A stretch of DNA of 64,000 bases, from assembly GCA_044463945.1 (NCBI GenBank), contig JBIQLW010000003.1, positions 62,001 to 126,000 on the forward strand. Direction: 5' to 3'. Shown piece after piece: positions 17,214 to 25,827 of the stretch. The stretch comes from 62-47 sp044463945 (GTDB lineage Bacteria; Pseudomonadota; Alphaproteobacteria; Rhizobiales; Xanthobacteraceae). The position numbers and the translations under genes were made by a program. Positions within the stretch are counted from its first letter, which is position 1. Each line of letters opens with the position of its first letter. Under the pieces are notes generated by a model that was not told the origin of the DNA, ran no database searches, and saw nothing but the letters and a program-made list of their open reading frames with translations.

Positions 17214-17915
17214 ATGAACGCCATGTGGTCCTTGTTGAGAGAAAAGCTGCTGGATGTCTTCAAGGCCGTCGCACCGCTGGTCGGTATCGTCATCTGCCTT
17301 CAGATCACGATCGTTCACGCGCCGCTTGCCGTCTTTATCCAGTTCCTCGCGGGCTCCGCGCTGGCCGTGGCCGGGATGCTGCTCCTGTTTACCGGCGTCG
17401 ATCTCGGTATCCTGCCGATGGGGCGCTTTATCGGCGCCGAGTTGCCGAAGAAGGGCTCTGTCGCGCTGGTCATCGCGGTGGCCTTTTCCCTCGGCTTCGC
17501 AACGACGGTCGCAGAGCCCGACGTGCTGGTGCTGTCCGCACAGGTTGACAGTATCTCGCAAGGCGCGATGTCCGGCCGTGTCGTGCTGTATACAATTGCC
17601 CTCGGCGTCGCGGTCTTCGCCGCCATCGCCATGGCGCGCGTCATCGTCGGCTGGCCGATCCGCCTGCTGCTGGCGATCATTTACACGATCGTCATCGTGC
17701 TCTGCGTGATGACGCCGACGCAATTCGTGCCGCTTGCCTTCGATGCCGGAAGCGTCACGACCGGCGTTCTCTCCGCCCCTGTCATCATCGCCCTCGCCAT
17801 CGGCCTCAGTTCGGTCCTTGCCGGACGCTCCGCCGTCTCGGACGGCTTCGGCCTGCTCGGGGTTGCGTCCGTCGGCCCGATCATCATCCTTCTGCTGGCG
17901 GGAGTGCTGCTATGA
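17214..17915 (+). CDS. DUF1538 membrane protein, first subunit (UmpA/UmpB-like)
   Basis: A 233-residue hydrophobic protein with about six or seven membrane helices and the DUF1538 block GVDLGILPMGRFIG, then LGFATTVAEPDVLVLSAQV. DUF1538 proteins occur as tandem domains or pairs. I recall a pair called UmpAB from Halomonas reported as a Na+(Li+,K+)/H+ antiporter, so ion exchange is the best guess. The stop overlaps the start of the second DUF1538 gene as ATGA, which indicates translational coupling. No strong ribosome binding site is visible; the ATG at 17223 is an alternative. Confidence 0.85.
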   Translation: MNAMWSLLREKLLDVFKAVAPLVGIVICLQITIVHAPLAVFIQFLAGSALAVAGMLLLFTGVDLGILPMGRFIGAELPKKGSVALVIAVAFSLGFATTVAEPDVLVLSAQVDSISQGAMSGRVVLYTIALGVAVFAAIAMARVIVGWPIRLLLAIIYTIVIVLCVMTPTQFVPLAFDAGSVTTGVLSAPVIIALAIGLSSVLAGRSAVSDGFGLLGVASVGPIIILLLAGVLL

Positions 17916-18646
17916 TGATCGAGGCATGGGTCAGCGAGATCAAGGCGACCGCCTGGAGCGTGGCTGTCGCGGTCGGCCCGCTCGCCGTGCTGTTTCTGGT
18001 CTTTCAAATCTTTCTGCTGAAGCTGCCGCGGCGACAGGTTGCCGATATCCTGAAAGGCACGGTCATGGCTGCCGCCGGCCTGTTCCTGTTCCTGCTCGGA
18101 ATCGGCATCGGCTTCCTGCCGTTCGGCCGGATCATCGGGGAAACCCTTGGCGCCATGAATCGAACCTGGCTTTTCTTCCTCATCGGGCTGTTGCTCGGAT
18201 TCTTCACCACATGGGGGGAGCCGGCGGTGCGAATTCTGGCGGATCAGGTGGAACAGGCATCGAACGGCTCCATTCGCCGCACGGCGGTTCTCTACGCGGT
18301 CTGCGCCGGGGTCGCGCTATGGGTCGGCATCGGCATTCTCAGGATCGCCTATGAAATTCCGCTGCAATATCTGGTGGTGCCGGGCTACGCCGTGGCCATC
18401 GTCCTGATGATCTTCAGCGACAGGCATTTCGTGGCGATCGCCGCGGATTCGGGCGGCGTCGCCACCGGGCCGCTCGCCAACACGTTCCTGCTGGCCCTCG
18501 CCCTCGGCGCGTCGGCTTCGACCGATGGCCGCGATCCCATCCTTTACGGCCTCGGCTTCGTGGCTCTGATCGCGCTCGCGCCGATCCTTTCGGTGATGGC
18601 GCTGGGATTCATCATGCGGCCGACACTCCACAAACGGGAGAGCTAG
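17912..18646 (+). CDS. DUF1538 membrane protein, second subunit (UmpA/UmpB-like)
   Basis: A 244-residue polytopic protein homologous to its upstream neighbour. It has GIGIGFLPFGRIIG, then LGFFTTWGEPAVRILADQV, matching the first subunit almost position for position, and a second shared block (FVAIAADSGGVATGPLAN versus FVPLAFDAGSVTTGVLSA). The two are therefore halves of a duplicated DUF1538 unit that in other bacteria can be one polypeptide. The start codon overlaps the previous stop, and the PII-like gene begins two bases after its stop. Confidence 0.85.
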   Translation: MMIEAWVSEIKATAWSVAVAVGPLAVLFLVFQIFLLKLPRRQVADILKGTVMAAAGLFLFLLGIGIGFLPFGRIIGETLGAMNRTWLFFLIGLLLGFFTTWGEPAVRILADQVEQASNGSIRRTAVLYAVCAGVALWVGIGILRIAYEIPLQYLVVPGYAVAIVLMIFSDRHFVAIAADSGGVATGPLANTFLLALALGASASTDGRDPILYGLGFVALIALAPILSVMALGFIMRPTLHKRES

Positions 18647-18648
18647 AC

Positions 18649-18978
18649 ATGCGCAATCCACGCCTGATCGTCAGCATCGTGCGCAAGGGCTGGGGCGACA
18701 CCATTCTGGAGGCGACGATGAACGCCGGCGCCCATGGCGGCACCGTCCTGTTCGGACGCGGCATCGGCCGCAACGAGCAGCAGCGCGTTTTCGGCATTCA
18801 GATCGAGCCGGAAAAGGAAGTTGTCCTGACGGTCGTGCCTGCGGAACTGAAGGATGCGATGCTGCGGGAAATCGTCCGCGCCGCGGAACTCACCGTGCCC
18901 GGTCACGGCCTCGCCTTTGTTGTCGCGGTGGAGGACGTGGTCGGCATCGTCCACCTCGTCGAGGAGAATCCCTTTTGA
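18649..18978 (+). CDS. PII-like signalling protein associated with the DUF1538 pair
   Basis: A 109-residue protein with the PII ferredoxin-like pattern: LIVSIVRKGWGDTILEATMNAGAHGGT, a short loop GRGIGRNEQQ, then KEVVLTVVPAELKDAMLREI and PGHGLAFVVAVEDVVG. The T-loop is much shorter than in GlnB/GlnK and lacks the uridylylated tyrosine, so control would be by ligand binding rather than GlnD modification. By analogy with GlnK-AmtB it may gate the DUF1538 transporter encoded just upstream (two-base gap). The ligand is unknown. Confidence 0.85.
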   Translation: MRNPRLIVSIVRKGWGDTILEATMNAGAHGGTVLFGRGIGRNEQQRVFGIQIEPEKEVVLTVVPAELKDAMLREIVRAAELTVPGHGLAFVVAVEDVVGIVHLVEENPF

Positions 18979-19114
18979 TCGTCTGCTTCCGAAGGCAACC
19001 TCAAGGGTCGCGTCAATGCGCCGCCGGGCAGCGCGTTCGGGGACTTGACCTGAATCATCCCGCCGCACCCAGCCGTTGCTATCCAAAAACCTTTATCAAC
19101 ACGCACCTTGAAGC

Positions 19115-21955
19115 ATGGATACCGGACCGACCGACCTGACGATGCGCGAATCCTATCGGCAAACCGCCGGGGACGTTCTCGCCGCTCTCGGCACCGATGC
19201 CCGGCATGGGTTGACCCAGGCCGAGTCGGGGCGCCGCCTTGCGCGCTATGGCGCGAATGAACTCGATGCCGCGACGCCACGCCCCGAATGGCGCAAGTTC
19301 CTCGATCAGTTCGGCGACGTTCTGGTGCTCCTGCTGATTGCAGCGGCGGGAATCTCGGCGGCGATCTGGCTGCACGAGCGGGCCACCGCGCTGCCCTACG
19401 AGGCGATTGCGATCATCGCCATCGTCATCCTCAACGGGGTGATGGGCTACATCCAGGAAGCCCGCGCCGAACGTGCGGTCGCGGCGCTGCGCGACATGTC
19501 GGCGGTCCACGCCACCGTCGTCCGCGACGGCCAGCAGCACAGCATCCCGATCACCGCCCTGGTGTCGGGCGACATCGTGGTCCTTGCCGAAGGCGACACC
19601 GTCCCGGCCGATGCCCGGCTCATTGAATCGACGGCGCTCCAGACCACCGAGGCGGCGCTAACGGGAGAAAGCGTCCCGGTCCTCAAGGATACCGCGCCGC
19701 TCGCCGGCCCAAGTGAGCTTGGCGAGCGGCACAACATGGTGTTCAGCAGCACCACCGTGGTCTACGGACACGGCCGCGCCGTTGTCACCGCAACCGGCAT
19801 GGCCACCGAGATCGGGCGGATCGCCGGCCTCCTGCAAAAGGCGCCGGACGAAGTCACACCCCTGCAAAAGGAACTCGCTCAGGTCGGCAAGGCCCTTGCG
19901 GTCGCGGTGATATCGATCGCCATCGTCATGATCGGGGCGATCTACTTCGTCAGCGACATCCACGATTTCTCCGGCTTCTTCAATCTGCTGATTCTCGGTG
20001 TCGCCCTTGCCGTCGCGGCTGTTCCGGAAGGCTTGCCGGCAGTGGTCACCGCCGTGCTGTCGCTCGGGATGCAGCGCATGGCCGGTCGGCGCGCGATCGT
20101 CCGCCGGCTGGCAGCCGTCGAAACGCTCGGCTCGGCGACGGTCATCGCCTCCGACAAGACCGGAACGCTGACGAAGAACGAGATGACGGTGCGCCGCATC
20201 GTCACGGCCAGCGGCTGCACCACCCTGTCCGGGACCGGCTATGCGCCGCGCGGCGAAATCCATCTCGACAGCGGCGCGTCGGCCGATGCACTGGAGTTCG
20301 AGCTTACCCGCGCCCTGACCGCCGCAGACCGCGCCAACAACGCGATCCTTCAGGAACACGAGGGACGATGGATCGTCCACGGCGATCCGACCGAGGGCGC
20401 CCTCATCGTCGCCGCGCGCAAGGCCGGCCTGCTGCCGGACATGCTGGATGCGCGCTACGCCAGGATCGGCGAAGTCCCCTTCTCGTCCGAGCGGAAATTG
20501 ATGACGACGATCCATACCGATGCCGAGCGCAAGGATCGCGTCATCGTCGTGACCAAGGGCGCGCCAGACGTCCTGCTGTCCCGTTGCAGCCATGAGCTTG
20601 TCGGGAAAAACGCGATTGCGCTGACCGATGCGCGCCGGGCCGAGATCATCGCCCGCAACGACGCCTTGGCCACCGAGGCGCTGCGCACGCTTGCCGTCGC
20701 CTTCCGGTCGCTGCCGAATGAACCCGCAAACCGCGATTCATTCGACGAGGCGATCGAGCGCGAACTGGTCTTTGTCGGCCTGATCGGCATGATCGATCCG
20801 CCGCGTCCGGAAGCGCGCGAGGCCGTGGCGCAAGCCAGGGCCGCCGGCATCCGGCCCATCATGATTACCGGCGATCATCCCAAGACCGCGGCCGTCATCG
20901 CGGCCGAACTCGGCATCGCCTCGAGTCCGCTCGCGGTGACCGGCGCCGAACTCGAAGCGATGACGGACGACGCGCTCGACCGCGCGGTGCGTGAGGTTTC
21001 GGTCTATGCGCGCGTCAACCCCGAGCACAAGCTCCGGATCGTCAAAGCCCTGCAACGCAACGGCGAAACCGTGGCGATGACCGGCGACGGCGTCAACGAC
21101 GCCCCGGCGCTGAAGACCGCCGATATCGGCATCGCCATGGGCATGACCGGCACCGACGTCTCCAAGGAAGCCGCCGACATGGTGCTGGCGGACGACAATT
21201 TCGCCACCATCGTCGCCGCTGTCGAGGAAGGGCGGGCGATCTTTCTGAATATCAGGAAATTTCTCCGCTACCTGCTGTCGTCGAACATCGGCGAGATCAT
21301 GACGATGTTTTTCGGCTTTCTTTTTGCCGGCATGATTGGTCTGGTCAGTTCCACCGGCGAGGTCGTATTACCGCTTCTGGCGACGCAGATTCTGTGGATC
21401 AATCTGGTGACGGACGGCGCGCCGGCGCTGGCCATCGGCGCCGACCCCGCGGATTCCGATGCGATGCGCCGTCCGCCCCGGCCACGAAGCGAGGGCGTCA
21501 TCACCACGCAGATGTGGCGGAACATTTTTCTGGTCGGACTGGTCATGGCGATCGGCACGCTTCTGGTGCTCGACGCCGCGCTCCCCGGCGGGCTGATCGA
21601 GGGCACCGGATCGGTCGCCTACGGCCGGACCATGGCGTTTACCACGCTCGTCCTGTTCCAGCTTTTCAATGTCTTTAACGCGCGCTCGGACCGGCGCAGC
21701 GCATTTGTCGGCCTGTTCGGAAATCGCTGGCTCTGGGCAGCCATCGCGCTGTCGCTGATGCTGCACGGCATCGTGGTCTATACGCCCGTCCTCCAGCAAG
21801 CGTTCTCCACGGTCGATCTCAGTGCCGGCGACTGGCTGTTCTGCACTGCGGTCGCAAGTTCGGTGCTATGGTTGAGCGAGTTGCGCAAGGCAATCGAGCG
21901 CATGGCGCGGCGTCATATCGCGGCGCAACCCCATCCTGAAAAAATGGCCGACTGA
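19115..21955 (+). CDS. P-type cation-transporting ATPase, Ca2+-type (P2A-like)
   Basis: A 946-residue pump with all P-type landmarks: the TGES actuator loop (ALTGESVPV), the phosphorylation motif DKTGTLT with Asp at about residue 347, TGDGVNDAPALK in the P domain, and about ten membrane helices. The ion-site helices match the SERCA type: PEGLPAVVT in M4, SSNIGEIM in M5 and WINLVTDGAPA in M6, so Ca2+ (or Mn2+) export is more likely than Na+/K+ exchange. A shorter start at residue 10 (MRESYRQT) is possible. It sits 136 bases after the PII-like gene, and the HlyD-like gene starts at the very next base after its stop. Confidence 0.92.
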   Translation: MDTGPTDLTMRESYRQTAGDVLAALGTDARHGLTQAESGRRLARYGANELDAATPRPEWRKFLDQFGDVLVLLLIAAAGISAAIWLHERATALPYEAIAIIAIVILNGVMGYIQEARAERAVAALRDMSAVHATVVRDGQQHSIPITALVSGDIVVLAEGDTVPADARLIESTALQTTEAALTGESVPVLKDTAPLAGPSELGERHNMVFSSTTVVYGHGRAVVTATGMATEIGRIAGLLQKAPDEVTPLQKELAQVGKALAVAVISIAIVMIGAIYFVSDIHDFSGFFNLLILGVALAVAAVPEGLPAVVTAVLSLGMQRMAGRRAIVRRLAAVETLGSATVIASDKTGTLTKNEMTVRRIVTASGCTTLSGTGYAPRGEIHLDSGASADALEFELTRALTAADRANNAILQEHEGRWIVHGDPTEGALIVAARKAGLLPDMLDARYARIGEVPFSSERKLMTTIHTDAERKDRVIVVTKGAPDVLLSRCSHELVGKNAIALTDARRAEIIARNDALATEALRTLAVAFRSLPNEPANRDSFDEAIERELVFVGLIGMIDPPRPEAREAVAQARAAGIRPIMITGDHPKTAAVIAAELGIASSPLAVTGAELEAMTDDALDRAVREVSVYARVNPEHKLRIVKALQRNGETVAMTGDGVNDAPALKTADIGIAMGMTGTDVSKEAADMVLADDNFATIVAAVEEGRAIFLNIRKFLRYLLSSNIGEIMTMFFGFLFAGMIGLVSSTGEVVLPLLATQILWINLVTDGAPALAIGADPADSDAMRRPPRPRSEGVITTQMWRNIFLVGLVMAIGTLLVLDAALPGGLIEGTGSVAYGRTMAFTTLVLFQLFNVFNARSDRRSAFVGLFGNRWLWAAIALSLMLHGIVVYTPVLQQAFSTVDLSAGDWLFCTAVASSVLWLSELRKAIERMARRHIAAQPHPEKMAD

Positions 21956-23041
21956 ATGATCGAGAAAGTGAAAGCCCTTTTCGGCCGGTCCTGGTTCTGG
22001 ATCATTCTGGCGCTGGCGCTTGCGGCCGGCGGCTGGTCCCTCATGCAGCGGTTCACGGGAAATGCCCTGCCGGAGAGCATCGCCCACGGCAACGGCCGCA
22101 TGGAAGCCGTCGCGATCGACATTGCCGCGCGCGCACCGGGACGGATCAAGGACATCCTGGTTCAGGAAGGCGAAACGGTCGCCGCCGGGCAGGTTCTCGC
22201 CCACATGGATACGCTTCAGCTCGAAGCGCAACTGCGCGAGGCCCGCGCCCAGTTGCAGCGCAGCCGGATCGCGCGGGAAGTGGCGCAGAGCGGGCAGACC
22301 CAGCGCGAGGCGGAGCGCTCCGCCGCCCTTGCCGTGCTCGCGCAAAGGACAACGGAGTTGGCCGCGGCCGAGCGGCGGCTCCAGCGCTCGGAGCAACTGG
22401 CCTTGCGCGATGCCGTGTCGCTGCAAACGCTGGACGACGACCGCACCCGAGCGGAGGGCGCAAAGGCCGCGCGCGACGCCGCCCGTGCGCAGGTGGCCGC
22501 AACCGAAGCCGGCATCGCCACGGCGCGGTCCCAGATCGTTGACGCCGAAGCCGCCATCGAGGCCACGCAGGCGACGATCCAGCGCATCGAAGTCGACATC
22601 AACGACAGCGCGCTACGCTCGCCGCGCAGCGGGCGCGTCCAGTATCGCGTGAGCCAACCGGGCGAGGTGATCGCGGCCGGCGGCCGCGTCCTCAACCTGA
22701 TCGACCTTCACGACGTCTACATGACCTTCTTCCTGCCGACCGCCCAGGCCGGGCGGATCGCGCTCGGCATGGAGGCCCGCATCGTTCTCGACGCGGCGCC
22801 AAACACCGTCATCCCCGCAACCGTATCCTTTCTGTCCGACGTCGCGCAGTTTACGCCGAAGACCGTGGAGACAGCGGAGCAGCGGCAGGATCTGATGTTC
22901 CGCGTTCGCGTCCGGGTGCCAGCGGAGTTGCTCGAAAAGTATGCCGAGTACGTCAAGCCCGGCCTGCCCGGCGTCGCCTACGTCAAGCTCGACCGGGCCG
23001 CGCCATGGCCGGAAAGCCTCGCCGGCAGGCTTTTGCAGTGA
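21956..23041 (+). CDS. HlyD/YhiI-family periplasmic adaptor (membrane fusion protein)
   Basis: A 361-residue protein with one N-terminal membrane helix (about residues 12-29), a biotinyl-lipoyl half-motif (AIDIAARAPGRIKDILVQEGETVAAGQVLAHMD), a long coiled-coil hairpin rich in Ala, Arg and Gln (about 80-210), and the returning beta-barrel part. This is the architecture of E. coli YhiI, the adaptor of an ABC efflux pump with YhiH/RbbA and YhhJ. Exactly those partners follow. The ATG directly abuts the TGA of the ATPase gene. Confidence 0.9.
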   Translation: MIEKVKALFGRSWFWIILALALAAGGWSLMQRFTGNALPESIAHGNGRMEAVAIDIAARAPGRIKDILVQEGETVAAGQVLAHMDTLQLEAQLREARAQLQRSRIAREVAQSGQTQREAERSAALAVLAQRTTELAAAERRLQRSEQLALRDAVSLQTLDDDRTRAEGAKAARDAARAQVAATEAGIATARSQIVDAEAAIEATQATIQRIEVDINDSALRSPRSGRVQYRVSQPGEVIAAGGRVLNLIDLHDVYMTFFLPTAQAGRIALGMEARIVLDAAPNTVIPATVSFLSDVAQFTPKTVETAEQRQDLMFRVRVRVPAELLEKYAEYVKPGLPGVAYVKLDRAAPWPESLAGRLLQ

Positions 23042-25824
23042 GCGCGCAGGAAACATATCCGCATCACGCAGGCTCCGCGCCATGGGCGGCGCGGCTCTCC
23101 GCCGTGAGCCATGCCTTCGGCACGACCCGCGCGCTCGATGACATCACGCTGGACTGCCCGAGCGGGCATATGCTTGGGCTGATCGGCCCCGACGGCGTCG
23201 GCAAATCGACGCTGCTGTCGCTGATCGCCGGCGCCCGCAAGATCCAGAACGGGCGCATCGAAACCCTCGGCGCCGACATGGCCAGCGCACGGCAGCGCGC
23301 CGATATCGGCCCGCATATCGCCTATATGCCGCAGGGGTTGGGCAAGAACCTCTACCCTACGCTCTCCGTGTTCGAGAACCTCGACTTCTTCGGGCGGCTG
23401 TTCGGGCACGGCAAACGCGAGCGCGAGCGGCGCATTGACGATCTCCTCATCCGCACCGGCCTCGATCCGTTTCCCGATCGCCCCGCCGGCCAGTTGTCCG
23501 GCGGCATGAAGCAGAAGCTCGGCCTGTGCTGCGCCCTGATCCACGACCCTGACCTCCTGATCCTCGACGAGCCGACGACCGGTGTCGATCCGCTCGCGCG
23601 CCGGCAATTCTGGGATCTGATCGACGATATCAGGCGCGGCCGGCCGGCCATGAGCGTCATCGTCGCCACCGCCTACATGGAGGAGGCCGCCAAGTTCGAT
23701 TGGCTGGTCGCCATGGACGCCGGCCGCGTGCTGGCCACCGGCAGCCCCGCCGAACTTCAGGAACGGACGGCGACATCGTCCCTCGACGCCGCTTTCATCG
23801 CGCTCCTGCCCGAGGAGAAGCGCAAGCGCCATCGCCCCGTGGAGATTCTGGCGCGGGTCGGAGACGGCGCCGCGGAGATCGCCATCGAGGCCGAAAACCT
23901 GACGATCCGCTTCGGCAACTTCACCGCCGTCGATAACGTCAGCTTCCGCATTCCCCGCGGCGAGATCTTCGGCTTTCTCGGCTCGAACGGCTGCGGCAAG
24001 ACCACGACCATGAAGGCGCTGACCGGCCTATTGCCGGCAAGCGAGGGCAAGGCCCGGCTGTTCGGCCGCGAGGTCGATCCGCACGACCTCGCGACGCGGC
24101 GGCGCGTCGGCTACATGTCGCAATCCTTCTCGCTCTATTCGGAGCTGACCGTCCGCCAGAACCTCGATCTGCACGCCCGGCTGTTTCATCTTCCGGGTGA
24201 TGTCATCCCGGCGCGGATCGCGGAGATCGCGACCCGTTTCGACCTGACCGATGTCCTCGATGCGCTGCCGGAGGGGCTGCCGCTCGGCGTCACTCAGCGG
24301 CTTTCGCTGGCGGTGGCGATGATCCACGCCCCGGCGATGCTGATCCTCGACGAGCCGACTTCCGGCGTCGACCCAATCGCGCGCGATGCGCTGTGGCGGA
24401 ATTTCGTCGACCTCTCGCGCAACGACGGCGTCACCATCTTCATCTCGACGCATTTCATGAACGAGGCGGAGCGCTGCGACCGTATTTCGCTGATGCACGC
24501 CGGCAGAGTCCTTGTCAGCGGCACGCCGGCGGAGATCGTGCAGGCGCGCGGCGCCTCCGATCTCGAAGAGGCGTTCGTCAGCCACCTCAAGGAAGCCATC
24601 GACGAGCCGGCCGGCAAACCGGACAATCCGCCGTCCGAAGCACCTGAGCAAGCGGCTTCCGACGGCGGCGCCACCGGCCGGGCACGCCCGCGGCGCATCC
24701 TCGATTGGCGGCGCATGAACAGCATCGCGCGGCGCGAAACGCTTGAGCTGCGTCGCGACCCGATCCGTGCCTCGTTCGCGCTGCTCGGCAGTCTGATCCT
24801 GCTGTTCGTCATCGGCTACGGACTGAGCATGGATATCGAGGACCTGCCCTACGCCGTTCTCGACCACGACCAGACCACGGTCAGCCGAAGCTACACGCTC
24901 GATATCTCCGGCTCCCGCTACTTCACCGAGCGTCCGCCGATTCTCGACTATCACGATCTCGACCGCCGTATGCGCAGCGGCGAGTTGAGCCTCGCCATTG
25001 AAATTCCGCCCGGCTTCGCCCGCGACATCGCGCGCGGCCGCGGCGCCGAAATCGGCGCCTCGATCGACGGGGCCATGCCCGCCCGCGCCGAAACCGCGCG
25101 CGGCTACGTCGAGGGGATGCACGCGCATTGGCTCACACAGCGGGCGCGTGAAATATCGGCTGTCCTGCCGACTGGCGGAGAGTTCCGGCTTGAAACCCGC
25201 TTCCAATACAACCCGGACGTCAAGAGCATCGTCGCCATGGTGCCGGCCGTTATCGTCCTCGTGCTGCTGCTGATCCCCACCATGCTGGCGACACTGAGCA
25301 TCGTCCGCGAGAAGGACCTCGGCTCCATCGTCAACCTCTATGTCACGCCGGCGTCACGTCTGGACTTTCTGCTCGGCAAGCAGGTCCCCTATGTCGGCCT
25401 CGCCTTGATAAATCTCGTCATGCTGACGGCGTTCGCGGTGTTGGTGCAGGGCGTGCCCTTCTCCGGCAGCCTGTTCGCCTTCGCCGCCGGCGGATTCCTG
25501 TTCGCCATCGCGGCGACCGGGCTTGGCCTGCTGATCTCCAGCTTCATGAACAGTCAGATCGCCGCGATCTTCCTCACGACCCTCCTCACCATGCTGCTGG
25601 CGGTGCAGTATTCCGGCATGATCAACCCGGTCGCCTCCATGGAAGGGGCCGCGGCGCTGATCGGCGCCGTCAATCCCGCGACGCATTTCGTCACCATCTC
25701 GCGCGGAACATTTTCCAAGGCGCTCGGCTTCGACGACCTGCTGCCGTCCTTTCTCGCGCTGCTGGCCACCGGGCCTGTTTTGCTCGGCTTGAGCATTGTT
25801 CTTCTCAAGAAACAGGCTCGCTGA
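23038..25824 (+). CDS. rbbA: RbbA/YhiH-like ABC protein: two ATPase domains fused to an ABC-2 permease
   Basis: I chose the GTG at 23038, which overlaps the previous stop as GTGA and follows GGCAGG. An in-frame ATG at 23005 lies inside the HlyD gene without a ribosome binding site. The 928-residue product has NBD1 (GPDGVGKST, LSGGMKQKL, LLILDEPTTGVDP), NBD2 (GSNGCGKTTT, a degenerate LPLGVTQRL signature, LILDEPTSGVDP) and a C-terminal ABC-2 permease (from about residue 560, with a large periplasmic loop and five to six helices). E. coli RbbA has been linked to ribosomes, but its genomic context here is an export system with HlyD and a second permease. Confidence 0.9.
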   Translation: MSAQETYPHHAGSAPWAARLSAVSHAFGTTRALDDITLDCPSGHMLGLIGPDGVGKSTLLSLIAGARKIQNGRIETLGADMASARQRADIGPHIAYMPQGLGKNLYPTLSVFENLDFFGRLFGHGKRERERRIDDLLIRTGLDPFPDRPAGQLSGGMKQKLGLCCALIHDPDLLILDEPTTGVDPLARRQFWDLIDDIRRGRPAMSVIVATAYMEEAAKFDWLVAMDAGRVLATGSPAELQERTATSSLDAAFIALLPEEKRKRHRPVEILARVGDGAAEIAIEAENLTIRFGNFTAVDNVSFRIPRGEIFGFLGSNGCGKTTTMKALTGLLPASEGKARLFGREVDPHDLATRRRVGYMSQSFSLYSELTVRQNLDLHARLFHLPGDVIPARIAEIATRFDLTDVLDALPEGLPLGVTQRLSLAVAMIHAPAMLILDEPTSGVDPIARDALWRNFVDLSRNDGVTIFISTHFMNEAERCDRISLMHAGRVLVSGTPAEIVQARGASDLEEAFVSHLKEAIDEPAGKPDNPPSEAPEQAASDGGATGRARPRRILDWRRMNSIARRETLELRRDPIRASFALLGSLILLFVIGYGLSMDIEDLPYAVLDHDQTTVSRSYTLDISGSRYFTERPPILDYHDLDRRMRSGELSLAIEIPPGFARDIARGRGAEIGASIDGAMPARAETARGYVEGMHAHWLTQRAREISAVLPTGGEFRLETRFQYNPDVKSIVAMVPAVIVLVLLLIPTMLATLSIVREKDLGSIVNLYVTPASRLDFLLGKQVPYVGLALINLVMLTAFAVLVQGVPFSGSLFAFAAGGFLFAIAATGLGLLISSFMNSQIAAIFLTTLLTMLLAVQYSGMINPVASMEGAAALIGAVNPATHFVTISRGTFSKALGFDDLLPSFLALLATGPVLLGLSIVLLKKQAR

Positions 25825-25827
25825 ATC

